Part shown: positions 1 to 5,860 of the stretch, piece by piece | How positions within the stretch are numbered: the stretch's first letter is position 1 | How the letters are laid out: each line of letters begins with the position of its first letter | NCBI GenBank assembly: GCA_026397575.1 | Contig: JAPLUP010000658.1 | Coordinates: 1 to 6,421 of the forward strand | Length of the DNA: 6,421 nt | Source: Candidatus Zixiibacteriota bacterium | GTDB taxonomy: Bacteria > Zixibacteria > MSB-5A5 > CAIYYT01 | Direction: 5' to 3' | Notes under the pieces: generated by a model | What the model saw: only the letters and a program-made list of their open reading frames with translations | The model's database searches: none | Told to the model about the DNA's origin: nothing | Translations under genes and position numbers: made by a program

Positions 1-96
1 TGTGCGTCAGGCGGTGTCAAAAATGTGCAGTTTGTTGTGCTGTTGGTTTCGGTAACATCAATGAGAGCAGAATCTAACGTGAATTACAGATGACAG

Positions 97-112
97 TGTT
101 TCACGTGAAACA
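97..112. promoter_or_regulatory. parS: parS centromere-like site (ParB binding)
   Basis: The sequence TGTTTCACGTGAAACA is a perfect 16-bp palindrome and matches the widely conserved bacterial chromosomal parS consensus. ParB loads here and, with ParA and SMC, segregates the newly replicated origin region. It lies 3 bp beyond the mnmE stop codon. parS sites cluster near oriC, and mnmE commonly sits near mnmG, rsmG, parA and parB, so the context fits. The site itself is seen directly; its activity is inferred from known biology. Confidence 0.9.
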
Positions 113-115
113 TTC

Positions 116-1507
116 TTATTTACCGATGCAGAAGCGGCTGAAGATTTCGGCGAGGAGATCGTCCGTGGTGATCTTACCCAGGATTTCTTCGAGATTGTTG
201 GTCGCTTGGCGGAGGTCGAAAGCCATTAATTCGAAGTTATCCCCTTGCTCGAGTTTTGCACGGGCTTCGGTCAGAGATCGAACAGCGTTCTGCACGGCGA
301 CAAAATGTCGCCTGTTGGTGAGAGTATTGGCGTCGACGCTGGAAATGGGCATGGACTCTCTGATAACCGAAGCGACCCGAGCGACCAGCTTGTCGACGCC
401 AACCAGAGTCTTGGCTGAAAGCAGGATTGGCTGACAATCGCCAAGCTCGTAGTCAAGACAGGCCACGTCCGAAGCAGAGACGAGATCTATCTTGTTGAGC
501 ACGACAATGAAATATTTGCCGAGCAAGTCAAAAAGAGCCGACTGAATCATTTCAACGGGACGATCAGTGACATCAAATACGGCAATGACGAGATTGGCGG
601 CGTCGATTTCGCGGCGGGAGCGCTCGACACCGGCAGCCTCGATCTGATTTGCCGCTTCGCGAAGACCGGCAGTATCGACAAAGCGCACGGCGATTCCTTC
701 GATCTCAATTTTTTCGGCGATTGTGTCGCGGGTGGTACCGGGAATCTCGGTGACGATGGCGCGCTCTTCGGCGAGGATGGCATTAAATAGCGATGACTTG
801 CCGGCGTTGGGAGGTCCGACGATCGGTATCTGTACTCCCGCACGGATAATTTCGCCACGGCGGTAACTTGATGCCAAACGGGAGAGTGACGCGGTGACGT
901 CATCGAGCTTAGCCAGCAGTTCGGCTTGCTGTTGTTGAGGAATCTCCTCGTCCGGGAAATCGGTGTACGCTTCGAAAAGTGCACCGATATCTAGCAACTG
1001 CGCGCGGATAGAGCCAATATAGCCAGACAGCTTGCCGGAGAGTTGATAGAGCGCGACCTGCTGGAAGGCGGCACCTTCGGCAGCAATCAGGTCGGCGACC
1101 GACTCAGCCTGTACGAGATCGAAACGTCCTGAAAGGAAAGCGCGCATGGTGAACTCACCGGCAGCCGCCTGGCGAGCGCCCGAGTCGATAGCTGAACCAA
1201 CAATCCGTTTGAGAATCTGCGGGTTGCCATGGGCAGAAATTTCGATTACGTCCTCGCCGGTGGAGCTACTTGGAGCGCGCAAGACCGCGACCAGCACTTC
1301 ATCGGTTATGGAACCGGATTGCGCCCCGCGAACGTAACCATGGTGAATTGTATGAGACTTTATATCTATGATATTGACAGTAGTATCAATAATGGTATTG
1401 GCGATAGTGAAGGCCTGTTTTCCGGAGATACGAATAACACCAATGCCGCCGTGACCGGGCGGAGTCGAGATCGCGACGATGGTATCGTCGCTGTCGGGAA
1501 GCGTCAT
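116..1507 (-). CDS. mnmE: tRNA uridine-5-carboxymethylaminomethyl modification GTPase MnmE (TrmE)
   Basis: MnmE is a dimeric GTPase that works with MnmG to place a (carboxymethyl)aminomethyl group on C5 of the wobble uridine U34 in certain tRNAs, using a methylene-tetrahydrofolate-derived carbon. The 463 aa match the family length. The N-terminal folate-binding domain begins with DTIVAISTPPGHGGIG (8-23), and the family signature GEFTMRAFLSGRFDLVQAES spans 117-136. The inserted G domain has a P-loop GPPNAGKSS (231-239), PGTTRDT (256-262), DTAG (278-281), NKID (338-341) and SAK (364-366). The C-terminus is the canonical Phe-Cys-Ile-Gly-Lys with the conserved Cys460. The stop is TAA. The ATG overlaps the yidC TGA (ATGA, 1504-1507) and no strong ribosome binding site precedes it, so translation is probably coupled to yidC. 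That makes the premature stop upstream in yidC relevant to its expression. All catalytic motifs are intact. Confidence 0.97.
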   Translation of the reverse strand: MTLPDSDDTIVAISTPPGHGGIGVIRISGKQAFTIANTIIDTTVNIIDIKSHTIHHGYVRGAQSGSITDEVLVAVLRAPSSSTGEDVIEISAHGNPQILKRIVGSAIDSGARQAAAGEFTMRAFLSGRFDLVQAESVADLIAAEGAAFQQVALYQLSGKLSGYIGSIRAQLLDIGALFEAYTDFPDEEIPQQQQAELLAKLDDVTASLSRLASSYRRGEIIRAGVQIPIVGPPNAGKSSLFNAILAEERAIVTEIPGTTRDTIAEKIEIEGIAVRFVDTAGLREAANQIEAAGVERSRREIDAANLVIAVFDVTDRPVEMIQSALFDLLGKYFIVVLNKIDLVSASDVACLDYELGDCQPILLSAKTLVGVDKLVARVASVIRESMPISSVDANTLTNRRHFVAVQNAVRSLTEARAKLEQGDNFELMAFDLRQATNNLEEILGKITTDDLLAEIFSRFCIGK

Positions 1508-2001
1508 TTGACTTGCGGATTCATTTCCGCTGTCTGCCGCCGGATGTTCAGGGTCTCAAAGATGGACAGCACCGAATAGCAGGTCCAGTAGAGCACCAGA
1601 CCGACCGGCAGTGATTTCATCATTAAGAAAAAGATGACCGGCATGATGTAGACCATCATTTTCTGTTTGGGATCGGTGACCGACATTTTCTGCTGGATGA
1701 ACATGGCAACGGTCATGATGATCGGCATTACCCAAGGCATCGGATCGGGCTGGGAGAGATCGGGCCAATAGCCGAGGAAATAGGCCTGCCGGAATTCGAT
1801 GGTCGAGCGGAAGACCTGATAGAGACCGAACATAAGAGGCATCTGGGGCAGCATCAAGAGACAACTACCAAAGGGATTGACTTTTTCCTCTTTGTAGAGC
1901 TTCATCATCGCCGCATTCAGCTTCTGTGGATCTTTCTTGAACTTCACCTTGAACTCGTCCATCTTGGGCTGCAGCCGCTTCATCGCTTGCATTGACATCA
2001 A
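1504..2001 (-). CDS. yidC: YidC membrane insertase, C-terminal part (TM3-TM6) after an in-frame stop
   Basis: This is the downstream part of the YidC/Oxa1/Alb3 insertase, which inserts proteins into the inner membrane alone or with SecYEG. In the 165-aa fragment the cytoplasmic helical hairpin runs from about 4 to 40 (SMQAMKRLQPKMDEF, then LYKEEKVNPFG). Membrane helices follow at about 44-66, 88-105, 115-129 and 131-150, and a short basic/polar tail ends the protein. It resembles E. coli YidC closely: EKVNP, QMPLM, FRQA, SVTDPKQKMM, PVGLVLYW. It is in the same frame as the upstream part; only TAA at 2020-2022 separates them, followed by the conserved codons Pro-Leu-Thr-Lys-Lys-Ser. The listed start is TTG at 1999-2001. 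ATG codons at 1996 and 1990 are alternatives, but all have only a weak purine run upstream (AAAAAGAG), so independent initiation is uncertain. The fragment lacks TM1, TM2 and the periplasmic domain. The simplest reading is the 3' part of one 553-codon gene interrupted by a point nonsense change or a sequence error. Confidence 0.9.
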   Translation of the reverse strand: MMSMQAMKRLQPKMDEFKVKFKKDPQKLNAAMMKLYKEEKVNPFGSCLLMLPQMPLMFGLYQVFRSTIEFRQAYFLGYWPDLSQPDPMPWVMPIIMTVAMFIQQKMSVTDPKQKMMVYIMPVIFFLMMKSLPVGLVLYWTCYSVLSIFETLNIRRQTAEMNPQVK

Positions 2002-2019
2002 GCTCTTTTTCGTAAGCGG

Positions 2020-2022
2020 TTA
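2020..2022 (-). other. In-frame TAA stop inside yidC (expected Tyr codon)
   Basis: On the minus strand the reading is Met-Lys-Leu-Val-Thr-TAA-Pro-Leu-Thr-Lys-Lys-Ser. E. coli YidC has Arg-Gly-Ile-Met-Tyr-Pro-Leu-Thr-Lys at this place, from memory of the family. No base is gained or lost, and the frame stays open and homologous on both sides. One third-base change from TAC or TAT explains it. TAA also ends mnmE, rnpA, yidD and rpmH at their natural C-termini, which argues against UAA being a sense codon here. Confidence 0.9.
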
Positions 2023-3165
2023 GGTCACGAGCTTCATGAGAATAGCGGCGAGAATGATGACGAAGCCGTAATTGGGGATAATGCGATAAAGCTGATAGAC
2101 CAGCCAATACACGGCATACGAAAACGGGCGGATGATTTTCCAGCCCCAGTCGATAAAGTCTTCCAGATTGACGCCATAGGTCTTAAGAACGCGGCTGTCG
2201 AGCGGTCCGGCAAAAATGGTGAACTTGTTGCTCAGGTTGTCCTGGGAGCCGAACGGCATAACGATACCGGCGGAAATGGCGCGACGCTCATGAGATAAAC
2301 CGGCGATTGTCTCGGTCGATTTTTCGCCCCGGAAAGAGGCGCCGGTGCTGAGATTTTCTTTGGGGATAATGGCATAAGCAAAGTATTTCGAGCGCGAGCC
2401 GGCCCATTGGGCGGAACCGGAAGGGTCGTCCTTAAGTCGATTCTGCTCAAATTTGTCAATTTTGTACATCTCCCCGGAAAGATAGACGCCACCCTTATAG
2501 TTGGAATAGTCATCCAGCAGGTTCTTCTCGCTCGGTGGAATGGCGGGTAGCCAAGCAAGAACATATTCGCGTTCGAGGCCGATTTCGCGAACGCCGTTGA
2601 TCGTCAGGTTGACATCGAAGTTGTACTTGTCGCCGTAAAAGACGAATTCCTTGACGATTTGCCCTTTGCCGGCAACGATAGCAGTGAAAGTGACGATCTG
2701 GGTTTGGGCGCCACTGGCTTGCAGCAACGAATCGCCGGTTACTGAATAGGCTAAGTTCTTATCACTAAAGTTCTTGCCGTAGGAGAGGAGAGTTGGTGTC
2801 GCTTGCGATCCTTGGGGAATGAGATTGACGCGGCTGCTGTCGGCATGCTTGTATTTCTTCAATTGGAGTAGGACAATACCGCCGCCCCGATTGGAAAGTA
2901 CGGCGTGATACAGGTCGGTAGTGATTTCAATCTGTCTCTCGGGGATTGTGTCCGAGATGATGGCTGTCGTGTCGATCGTGGCAATCTTGGTGCTGTCGGA
3001 CGGCTTGGAGACGGCACGTCCGAGAGTATCCGTGACGAGCGTATCGGTGGCGACAGGGACTGCCTGCGGCTGAGGTGGCGGCGCGGTCTGAACCCACCAT
3101 AACTGCCAGACAATAAAGATGACGACGATGAGAATAAAGGCGATAACAGTGTTGCGATCAAACAT
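2020..3165 (-). CDS. yidC: YidC membrane insertase, N-terminal part (TM1, periplasmic domain, TM2), ended by an in-frame stop
   Basis: This is the upstream 381 codons of the Gram-negative-type insertase. TM1 is at residues 7-25 (VIAFILIVVIFIVWQLWWV). A Pro/Thr/Ser-rich linker (about 26-72) follows, then the large beta-rich periplasmic domain (about 75-335), and finally the amphipathic segment and TM2 (WGWKIIRPFSYAVYWLVYQL, then NYGFVIILAAILMKLVT at 365-381). Lys377 takes the place of the conserved positive charge in the insertase groove (Arg366 in E. coli). The product ends exactly after TM2. Expressed alone it would lack the cytoplasmic hairpin and the other groove helices, so it should not act as an insertase. 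Joined to the downstream part, the total is 553 residues, normal for the family. The ATG start is 4 bp after the yidD stop, with only a weak GAG upstream, which suggests coupled translation. Confidence 0.92.
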   Translation of the reverse strand: MFDRNTVIAFILIVVIFIVWQLWWVQTAPPPQPQAVPVATDTLVTDTLGRAVSKPSDSTKIATIDTTAIISDTIPERQIEITTDLYHAVLSNRGGGIVLLQLKKYKHADSSRVNLIPQGSQATPTLLSYGKNFSDKNLAYSVTGDSLLQASGAQTQIVTFTAIVAGKGQIVKEFVFYGDKYNFDVNLTINGVREIGLEREYVLAWLPAIPPSEKNLLDDYSNYKGGVYLSGEMYKIDKFEQNRLKDDPSGSAQWAGSRSKYFAYAIIPKENLSTGASFRGEKSTETIAGLSHERRAISAGIVMPFGSQDNLSNKFTIFAGPLDSRVLKTYGVNLEDFIDWGWKIIRPFSYAVYWLVYQLYRIIPNYGFVIILAAILMKLVT

Positions 3166-3169
3166 GGGA

Positions 3170-3391
3170 TTACTCTACCGGATCATAGCCGCCGGGGTGC
3201 CATGGGTGGCAGCGTCCCAGCCGTTTAAGGGTCATCGATGTGCCCTTGAGCATACCGTAGCGGCGGTAGGCTTCAAGGGAATACTGCGAGCAGGTAGGAT
3301 GATAGCGGCAGACCTTGGGGAGAAACGGTCCGATGGCAAGTTGATAAGCTTTGACCAGATACGAGGCCGCGAAGCCGAGGATTTTATTCAT
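3170..3391 (-). CDS. yidD: Membrane protein insertion efficiency factor YidD
   Basis: YidD is a small, membrane-associated protein that aids YidC-dependent membrane protein insertion. The 73 aa are usual for the family. An amphipathic N-terminal helix (about 4-20, ILGFAASYLVKAYQLAI) precedes the hallmark CRYHPTCSQYSLEAYRRYG (28-46), and the conserved RCHPWHPGGYDPV (60-72) ends it. Conserved Cys28, Cys34 and Cys61 are present. A longer frame continues upstream to 3517, but that part is antisense-like sequence inside rnpA. The ATG at 3389-3391 starts the canonical Met-Asn-Lys-Ile-Leu and overlaps the rnpA stop by 8 bp, typical for this gene pair. No clear ribosome binding site is visible, consistent with translational coupling. 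Confidence 0.95.
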   Translation of the reverse strand: MNKILGFAASYLVKAYQLAIGPFLPKVCRYHPTCSQYSLEAYRRYGMLKGTSMTLKRLGRCHPWHPGGYDPVE

Positions 3392-3659
3392 GGCCAAACA
3401 ACTGTTGAAGCTCGGCTGACACCTGCTGGAAATCCAATTCAAAGGTTCCGTGTTTGGGGAGCAACACGACCGCGGAGGAAGCGGGCCAAAGCGGTTTGTG
3501 CGTCCGGATAAATTCACGCATCAAGCGTTTTATACGGTTGCGGCGAACGGCATTACCGAGCCGCTTGGGCGTTTTGAAACAAAACTGCGTCTTGCCCAAT
3601 ACAGAATCGTGCCGGTAGACGATAAAGTGATCGCTTTCCCGTCGCGCACCCTGCAACAT
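3384..3659 (-). CDS. rnpA: Ribonuclease P protein component RnpA
   Basis: RnpA is the protein subunit of RNase P. It binds the 5' leader of precursor tRNA and supports the catalytic RNA. The signature GNAVRRNRIKRLMREFIR (RNR motif, 35-52 from this ATG) is intact, preceded by the beta strands HFIVYRH and KTQFCFKTPKR. From this ATG the protein has 91 aa, shorter than the usual 110-120. Homology seems to continue upstream in frame (Lys-Ser-Leu-Ala-Asp-Gln-Gly-Leu-Ile-Arg-Gln-Thr), which aligns without gaps with the N-terminal helix of B. subtilis RnpA. The frame is open to a TAA at 3732-3734 but contains no ATG, GTG or TTG upstream. A CTG at 3687-3689 with AGGGG seven bases upstream is the best alternative start and would give 101 aa. 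The gene identity is certain; the start is not. Confidence 0.93.
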   Translation of the reverse strand: MLQGARRESDHFIVYRHDSVLGKTQFCFKTPKRLGNAVRRNRIKRLMREFIRTHKPLWPASSAVVLLPKHGTFELDFQQVSAELQQLFGHE

Positions 3660-3711
3660 AGTCTGTCGAATGAGTCCTTGGTCCGCCAGACTTTTACCCC
3701 TGTCAAAACTA

Positions 3712-3858
3712 TTATCTTTCGTCAGAAACCGTTAGTTTTTTCCGACCGTGACGGCGTCTGCGGCTCAACACCAAGCGGCCGCCCTTAGTCGACATCCGCT
3801 CGCGAAAACCATGATCGTTCTTGCGTTTGCGGTTGGATGGTTGGTACGTTCTCTTCAT
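3712..3858 (-). CDS. rpmH: 50S ribosomal protein L34
   Basis: L34 is a very basic small protein of the large ribosomal subunit that sits in a cleft of 23S rRNA. The 48 codons translate to [20 protein letters not shown] and continue [20 protein letters not shown], ending Lys-Leu-Thr-Val-Ser-Asp-Glu-Arg. This matches the family consensus throughout, including the [11 protein letters not shown] start and the STKGGR..L..RR..GRK core. The ATG has a good ribosome binding site (AGGAG, minus strand 3867-3863, four bases upstream). It is the first gene of the cluster, directly behind a strong-looking promoter, with rnpA following. Confidence 0.97.
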   Translation of the reverse strand: MKRTYQPSNRKRKNDHGFRERMSTKGGRLVLSRRRRHGRKKLTVSDER

Positions 3859-3893
3859 GCTACTCCTACGGTCAATTCATTAACAAGATAATT

Positions 3894-3922
3894 ATGTTAC
3901 GTAAAGGTGGAAAGGAAGTCAA
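3894..3922 (-). promoter_or_regulatory. Sigma-70-type promoter for the rpmH operon
   Basis: On the minus strand, TTGACT (3922-3917) and TAACAT (3899-3894) are separated by exactly 17 bases, close to the sigma-70 consensus. It lies about 35-65 bases upstream of the rpmH ATG, leaving room for a short AT-rich leader with the AGGAG ribosome binding site. No other equally good promoter is visible in the cluster, so it probably drives rpmH through mnmE. Confidence 0.65.
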
Positions 3923-4070
3923 GGAAATTGTGGGGAGTAGGGGTGGAGACGCAACTGTTCGGTGATTTCGTCACATTGTCTTGCTGGGAAAGGACACAGT
4001 AAGCGGCGAGACAGTGGAGGAAAGTATATGTGCTGAAGATTGAGTGTTGGAGAAACCTAGAAGGCAGCGA

Positions 4071-4262
4071 TCACCGTGGGAAGCGAATCAAGACCCAAAT
4101 TAGTCCAAGGAGTGACAAAAAGAAACCAATAAACCTCATCCAGCACGGCAATGGCAGTGCACTTATTTCCGTAAAGCATCTAAACAGAAAGCAAATGCCA
4201 GTGATTCCGAGAGAACGAGGGTGAGCATCCCTGAGCCAATGCAGAACATCTTTGATTTTCAT
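4071..4262 (-). CDS. Small hypothetical membrane protein (63 aa)
   Basis: I do not recognise this protein. The ATG at 4260-4262 has a good ribosome binding site (AAAGGA, 4275-4270, seven bases upstream), which is why it is preferred to a start 36 bases further up. The N-terminus is polar and charged (MKIKDVLHWLRDAHPRS). Two hydrophobic stretches follow, about 17-31 and 42-61 (ending GFFLSLLGLIWVLIRFPR), so one or two membrane helices with a basic end are likely. The layout resembles many tiny uncharacterised integral membrane proteins, but no family can be named. It lies about 200 bp upstream of rpmH on the same strand, with the rpmH promoter between, so it is probably a separate unit. A plus-strand frame (4030-4224) overlaps it, and only one of the two is likely real. 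The call rests on the ribosome binding site and hydrophobicity only. Confidence 0.45.
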   Translation of the reverse strand: MKIKDVLHWLRDAHPRSLGITGICFLFRCFTEISALPLPCWMRFIGFFLSLLGLIWVLIRFPR

Positions 4263-4286
4263 AAAATCATCCTTTCTGGATATATT

Positions 4287-4299
4287 TGTGATTATCACA
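4287..4299. promoter_or_regulatory. 13-bp palindrome upstream of the small membrane-protein gene (possible operator)
   Basis: TGTGATTATCACA is a perfect inverted repeat (TGTGAT, one base, ATCACA). It is 24 bases upstream of the minus-strand ATG at 4262, a position where a repressor site would overlap a promoter; its own minus-strand core GATAAT could serve as a -10 box. The half-sites are closer together than in CRP sites (3 rather than 6 bases between TGTGA and TCACA). No regulator can be assigned. Confidence 0.3.
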
Positions 4300-4355
4300 T
4301 CTCTTTGTCACAGCTGCAGCAGTTTGCAGTCAGTGTGAGGCTTCGTTTGCTCTTG

Positions 4356-4420
4356 CGATTTTGGCGAGGCGCGTTCGGAGCGAAAGAGTATGTCCGCGAG
4401 ACAACAAAGCGTCAAAATCG
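4356..4420 (+). other. Long inverted repeat / possible structured RNA element
   Basis: CGATTTTGGCG (4356-4366) can pair with CGTCAAAATCG (4410-4420) over all 11 positions, with a single G-U pair, around a 43-base loop that has further GC-rich complementarity. A run of five T (4427-4431) follows shortly after the right arm on the plus strand. This could be a small RNA or the remnant of a repeat. No known RNA family is recognised. Confidence 0.25.
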
Positions 4421-4890
4421 AAGCGGTTTTTAACCTACGATTCTGATTTGCTTCATTTCCAACTCCCATAATACTTCAACATTTGACTATTTTGCATCAA
4501 GGCATTGTCTCCCTGTTACTTACACCAATATTGCCATTTTCACCTTTTCGCTGACCCGCATGGATATTGGGTTTGCGCGAATCAGCATTTTCGATTTCGT
4601 GGCAGAATCAATTTATGGCTGTGATTATCCACGGTTTGTATGTGGCTGTGTGACAGAGTATTATGATGCCCAAAAGTTTTATTTGAGGTTTGGGTGATTA
4701 AATTTACCAAAGTGCGTTACAGCTGCTTCATGATAGACCTTGGCTCCTCCTCAAGCCATGACATCACGGATGACGGATTCGCAAGATTGTGCTGAGTGCG
4801 GTAGTTATCACGCCTCACTGAGACTAGCTGGCCACCGTGCATGTTACGTAATCACGAACCGACCAAAAGAGGGTCAAGGTTGAGGAGAAC
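4421..4890. other. Intergenic stretch with no supported gene
   Basis: About 470 bases hold no convincing ORF with a ribosome binding site on either strand. The first 300 bases look AT-rich. A single DnaA-box-like 9-mer (TTATCCACG, 4625-4633) is present but isolated. A short imperfect inverted repeat (TTGGCT with AGCCAT, 4739-4760) is weak. The stretch ends at the first copy of the 33-bp repeat. Confidence 0.5.
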
Positions 4891-4923
4891 GGTGTTGCCA
4901 ATTAAGCGATTAAGTCTTAATTG
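4891..4923 (+). repeat. 33-bp direct repeat, left copy, flanking the HNH gene
   Basis: Shares 29 of 33 positions with 5861-5893. The identical blocks are GGTGTTGCCAATTA at the start, ATTAAGTCTTA in the middle and TTG at the end. Inside it, CAATTAAG (4899-4906) and CTTAATTG (4916-4923) form a perfect 8-bp inverted repeat around nine bases. The sequence flanking the two copies is unrelated, so the repeat ends are sharp. Confidence 0.85.
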
Positions 4924-5115
4924 AGGGCGGGACCCACCCTTGGTGAACCCAGCCTACACAAGAGTGGATGCAAATTGACTTTAGTCAGTGGAAAAGCTGG
5001 AGTCGGTTTCAACCAATGGGTAAATGACAGGAAAGTGGGAAAATTCAACGGCCATTTGCGAGACAACGATTTTGAACGAAAGACCATTGAAAATGAACGC
5101 GAAAGAGGTCGCATA

Positions 5116-5844
5116 GTGTCAGTTTCGGACAAGGTAAGAAAAGTTCTCTGGGCACGATCCGGGAATATGTGTGCGTTCTGCAGGAAGGAACTAGTCGTTG
5201 ATGCATCTGACAGAAACAACGAATCAGTTGTCGGCGATGAGTGTCACATAGTCTCCGGCAGACCAGCGGGCCCCCGATATGATCCGTCCGTGACCACCAA
5301 TAGTATCGATTCGGAAGAGAACCTCCTTCTACTGTGTCGCGTGCATCACAAGCTAGTGGATGATCAACCAGAAACATACACATTAGAAGCTCTTCGAGAT
5401 ATGAAAGCGAGCCATGAGAAGTGGGTTCGTTACAAGCTTGCAGAGGAAGTAATAATCAAGCCAGTCAAGATATCTCGTGTGAAGACGCAGATTCCGAGAT
5501 CTCTTCGCCGATTGTCAAGCGGAAAGGATGTAGCAGATCTGATAAGCGGTGCCGACACAGCCTCGTTTGATTATGATGAATTGAAAACACCGGAGGAGGT
5601 CGAGGCTGTAGGCGGATTTTTGCAGGCTGCAGAGGACTATGGAGACCTGTCCGGCGATTCTGAGGCCTACTACTTAGTTCAAGCCAGAACGAATCTCGCG
5701 ATGCTCTTGAAAGACCTTGAGGAAAGAGGGTTCAGGGCATACGGAGTTAGGGAAACTCAGCAGATAACGGGAGGCGTGCAATCAGTACCGAGTGATTGGT
5801 TCCATGTTGTGATACGAGTGGTGCGCATTTTCGATGCGGGCTGA
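5116..5844 (+). CDS. HNH endonuclease family protein
   Basis: A 242-aa protein with an N-terminal HNH nuclease domain. Cys19-x2-Cys22 (MCAFC) with Cys74 and His77 (LLCRVHH) probably binds a structural zinc. His44 (DECHIVSG), Asn69 (ENLLLLC) and His78 supply the HNH residues of the beta-beta-alpha-metal site. HNH enzymes cut DNA with a divalent metal, so this is likely a DNA nuclease; the target is unknown. The first half (VSDKVRKVLWARSGNMCAFC, then VVGDECHIVSG and GPRYDP) matches a recurrent type of free-standing HNH protein in accessory regions. The second half (about 110-242) is mixed and acidic with no motif I can name. The GTG start at 5116 is chosen because AAAGAGG lies seven bases upstream and the family usually begins Ser-Val-Ser-Asp-Lys. 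The frame stays open up to TTG 4921, inside the left repeat, but those 65 codons lack family features. The gene stands alone between the two 33-bp repeats; no partner gene lies within them. A defence or mobile-element role is inference. Confidence 0.85.
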   Translation: MSVSDKVRKVLWARSGNMCAFCRKELVVDASDRNNESVVGDECHIVSGRPAGPRYDPSVTTNSIDSEENLLLLCRVHHKLVDDQPETYTLEALRDMKASHEKWVRYKLAEEVIIKPVKISRVKTQIPRSLRRLSSGKDVADLISGADTASFDYDELKTPEEVEAVGGFLQAAEDYGDLSGDSEAYYLVQARTNLAMLLKDLEERGFRAYGVRETQQITGGVQSVPSDWFHVVIRVVRIFDAG

Positions 5845-5860
5845 CTGACGTAGCGATAAA

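Noticed and set aside
1..93. Open plus-strand frame from the window edge to TGA at 91-93, and an open minus-strand frame running off the left edge that might begin mnmG or another gene
   Set aside because: Both are about 30 codons, lack recognisable motifs and have no start codon with a ribosome binding site. The minus-strand reading Met-Phe-His-Val-Lys-His that begins in the parS site meets TAA after nine codons. Nothing supports a gene start here.
90..434. Longer plus- and minus-strand frames overlapping mnmE, yidC, yidD and rnpA (for example 90-434, 547-984, 2232-2564, 3119-3511)
   Set aside because: They are shadows of the conserved genes in other frames, with no ribosome binding sites or family motifs.
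2020..2022. UAA read as a sense codon (genetic-code change)
   Set aside because: mnmE, rnpA, yidD and rpmH all end in TAA at, or very near, the expected family C-termini, so UAA works as a normal stop in this genome.
4030..4224. Plus-strand 64-aa frame with a GGAGG upstream
   Set aside because: The product is a low-information basic sequence with no motif, and it lies opposite a more protein-like membrane ORF. It is kept only as an alternative in a finding.
4221..4433. Plus-strand 70-aa frame
   Set aside because: No ribosome binding site and no protein-like features. It runs across the palindrome and the long inverted repeat, which look like non-coding structure.
4625..4633. oriC suggested by TTATCCACG
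   Set aside because: One near-match, no second DnaA box on either strand nearby and no repeated AT-rich unwinding element; not enough to call an origin.
3894..4851. 11-bp exact repeat ATGTTACGTAA at 3894-3904 and 4841-4851
   Set aside because: An 11-bp match within 1 kb is not rare by chance, and one copy simply overlaps the rpmH -10 region.
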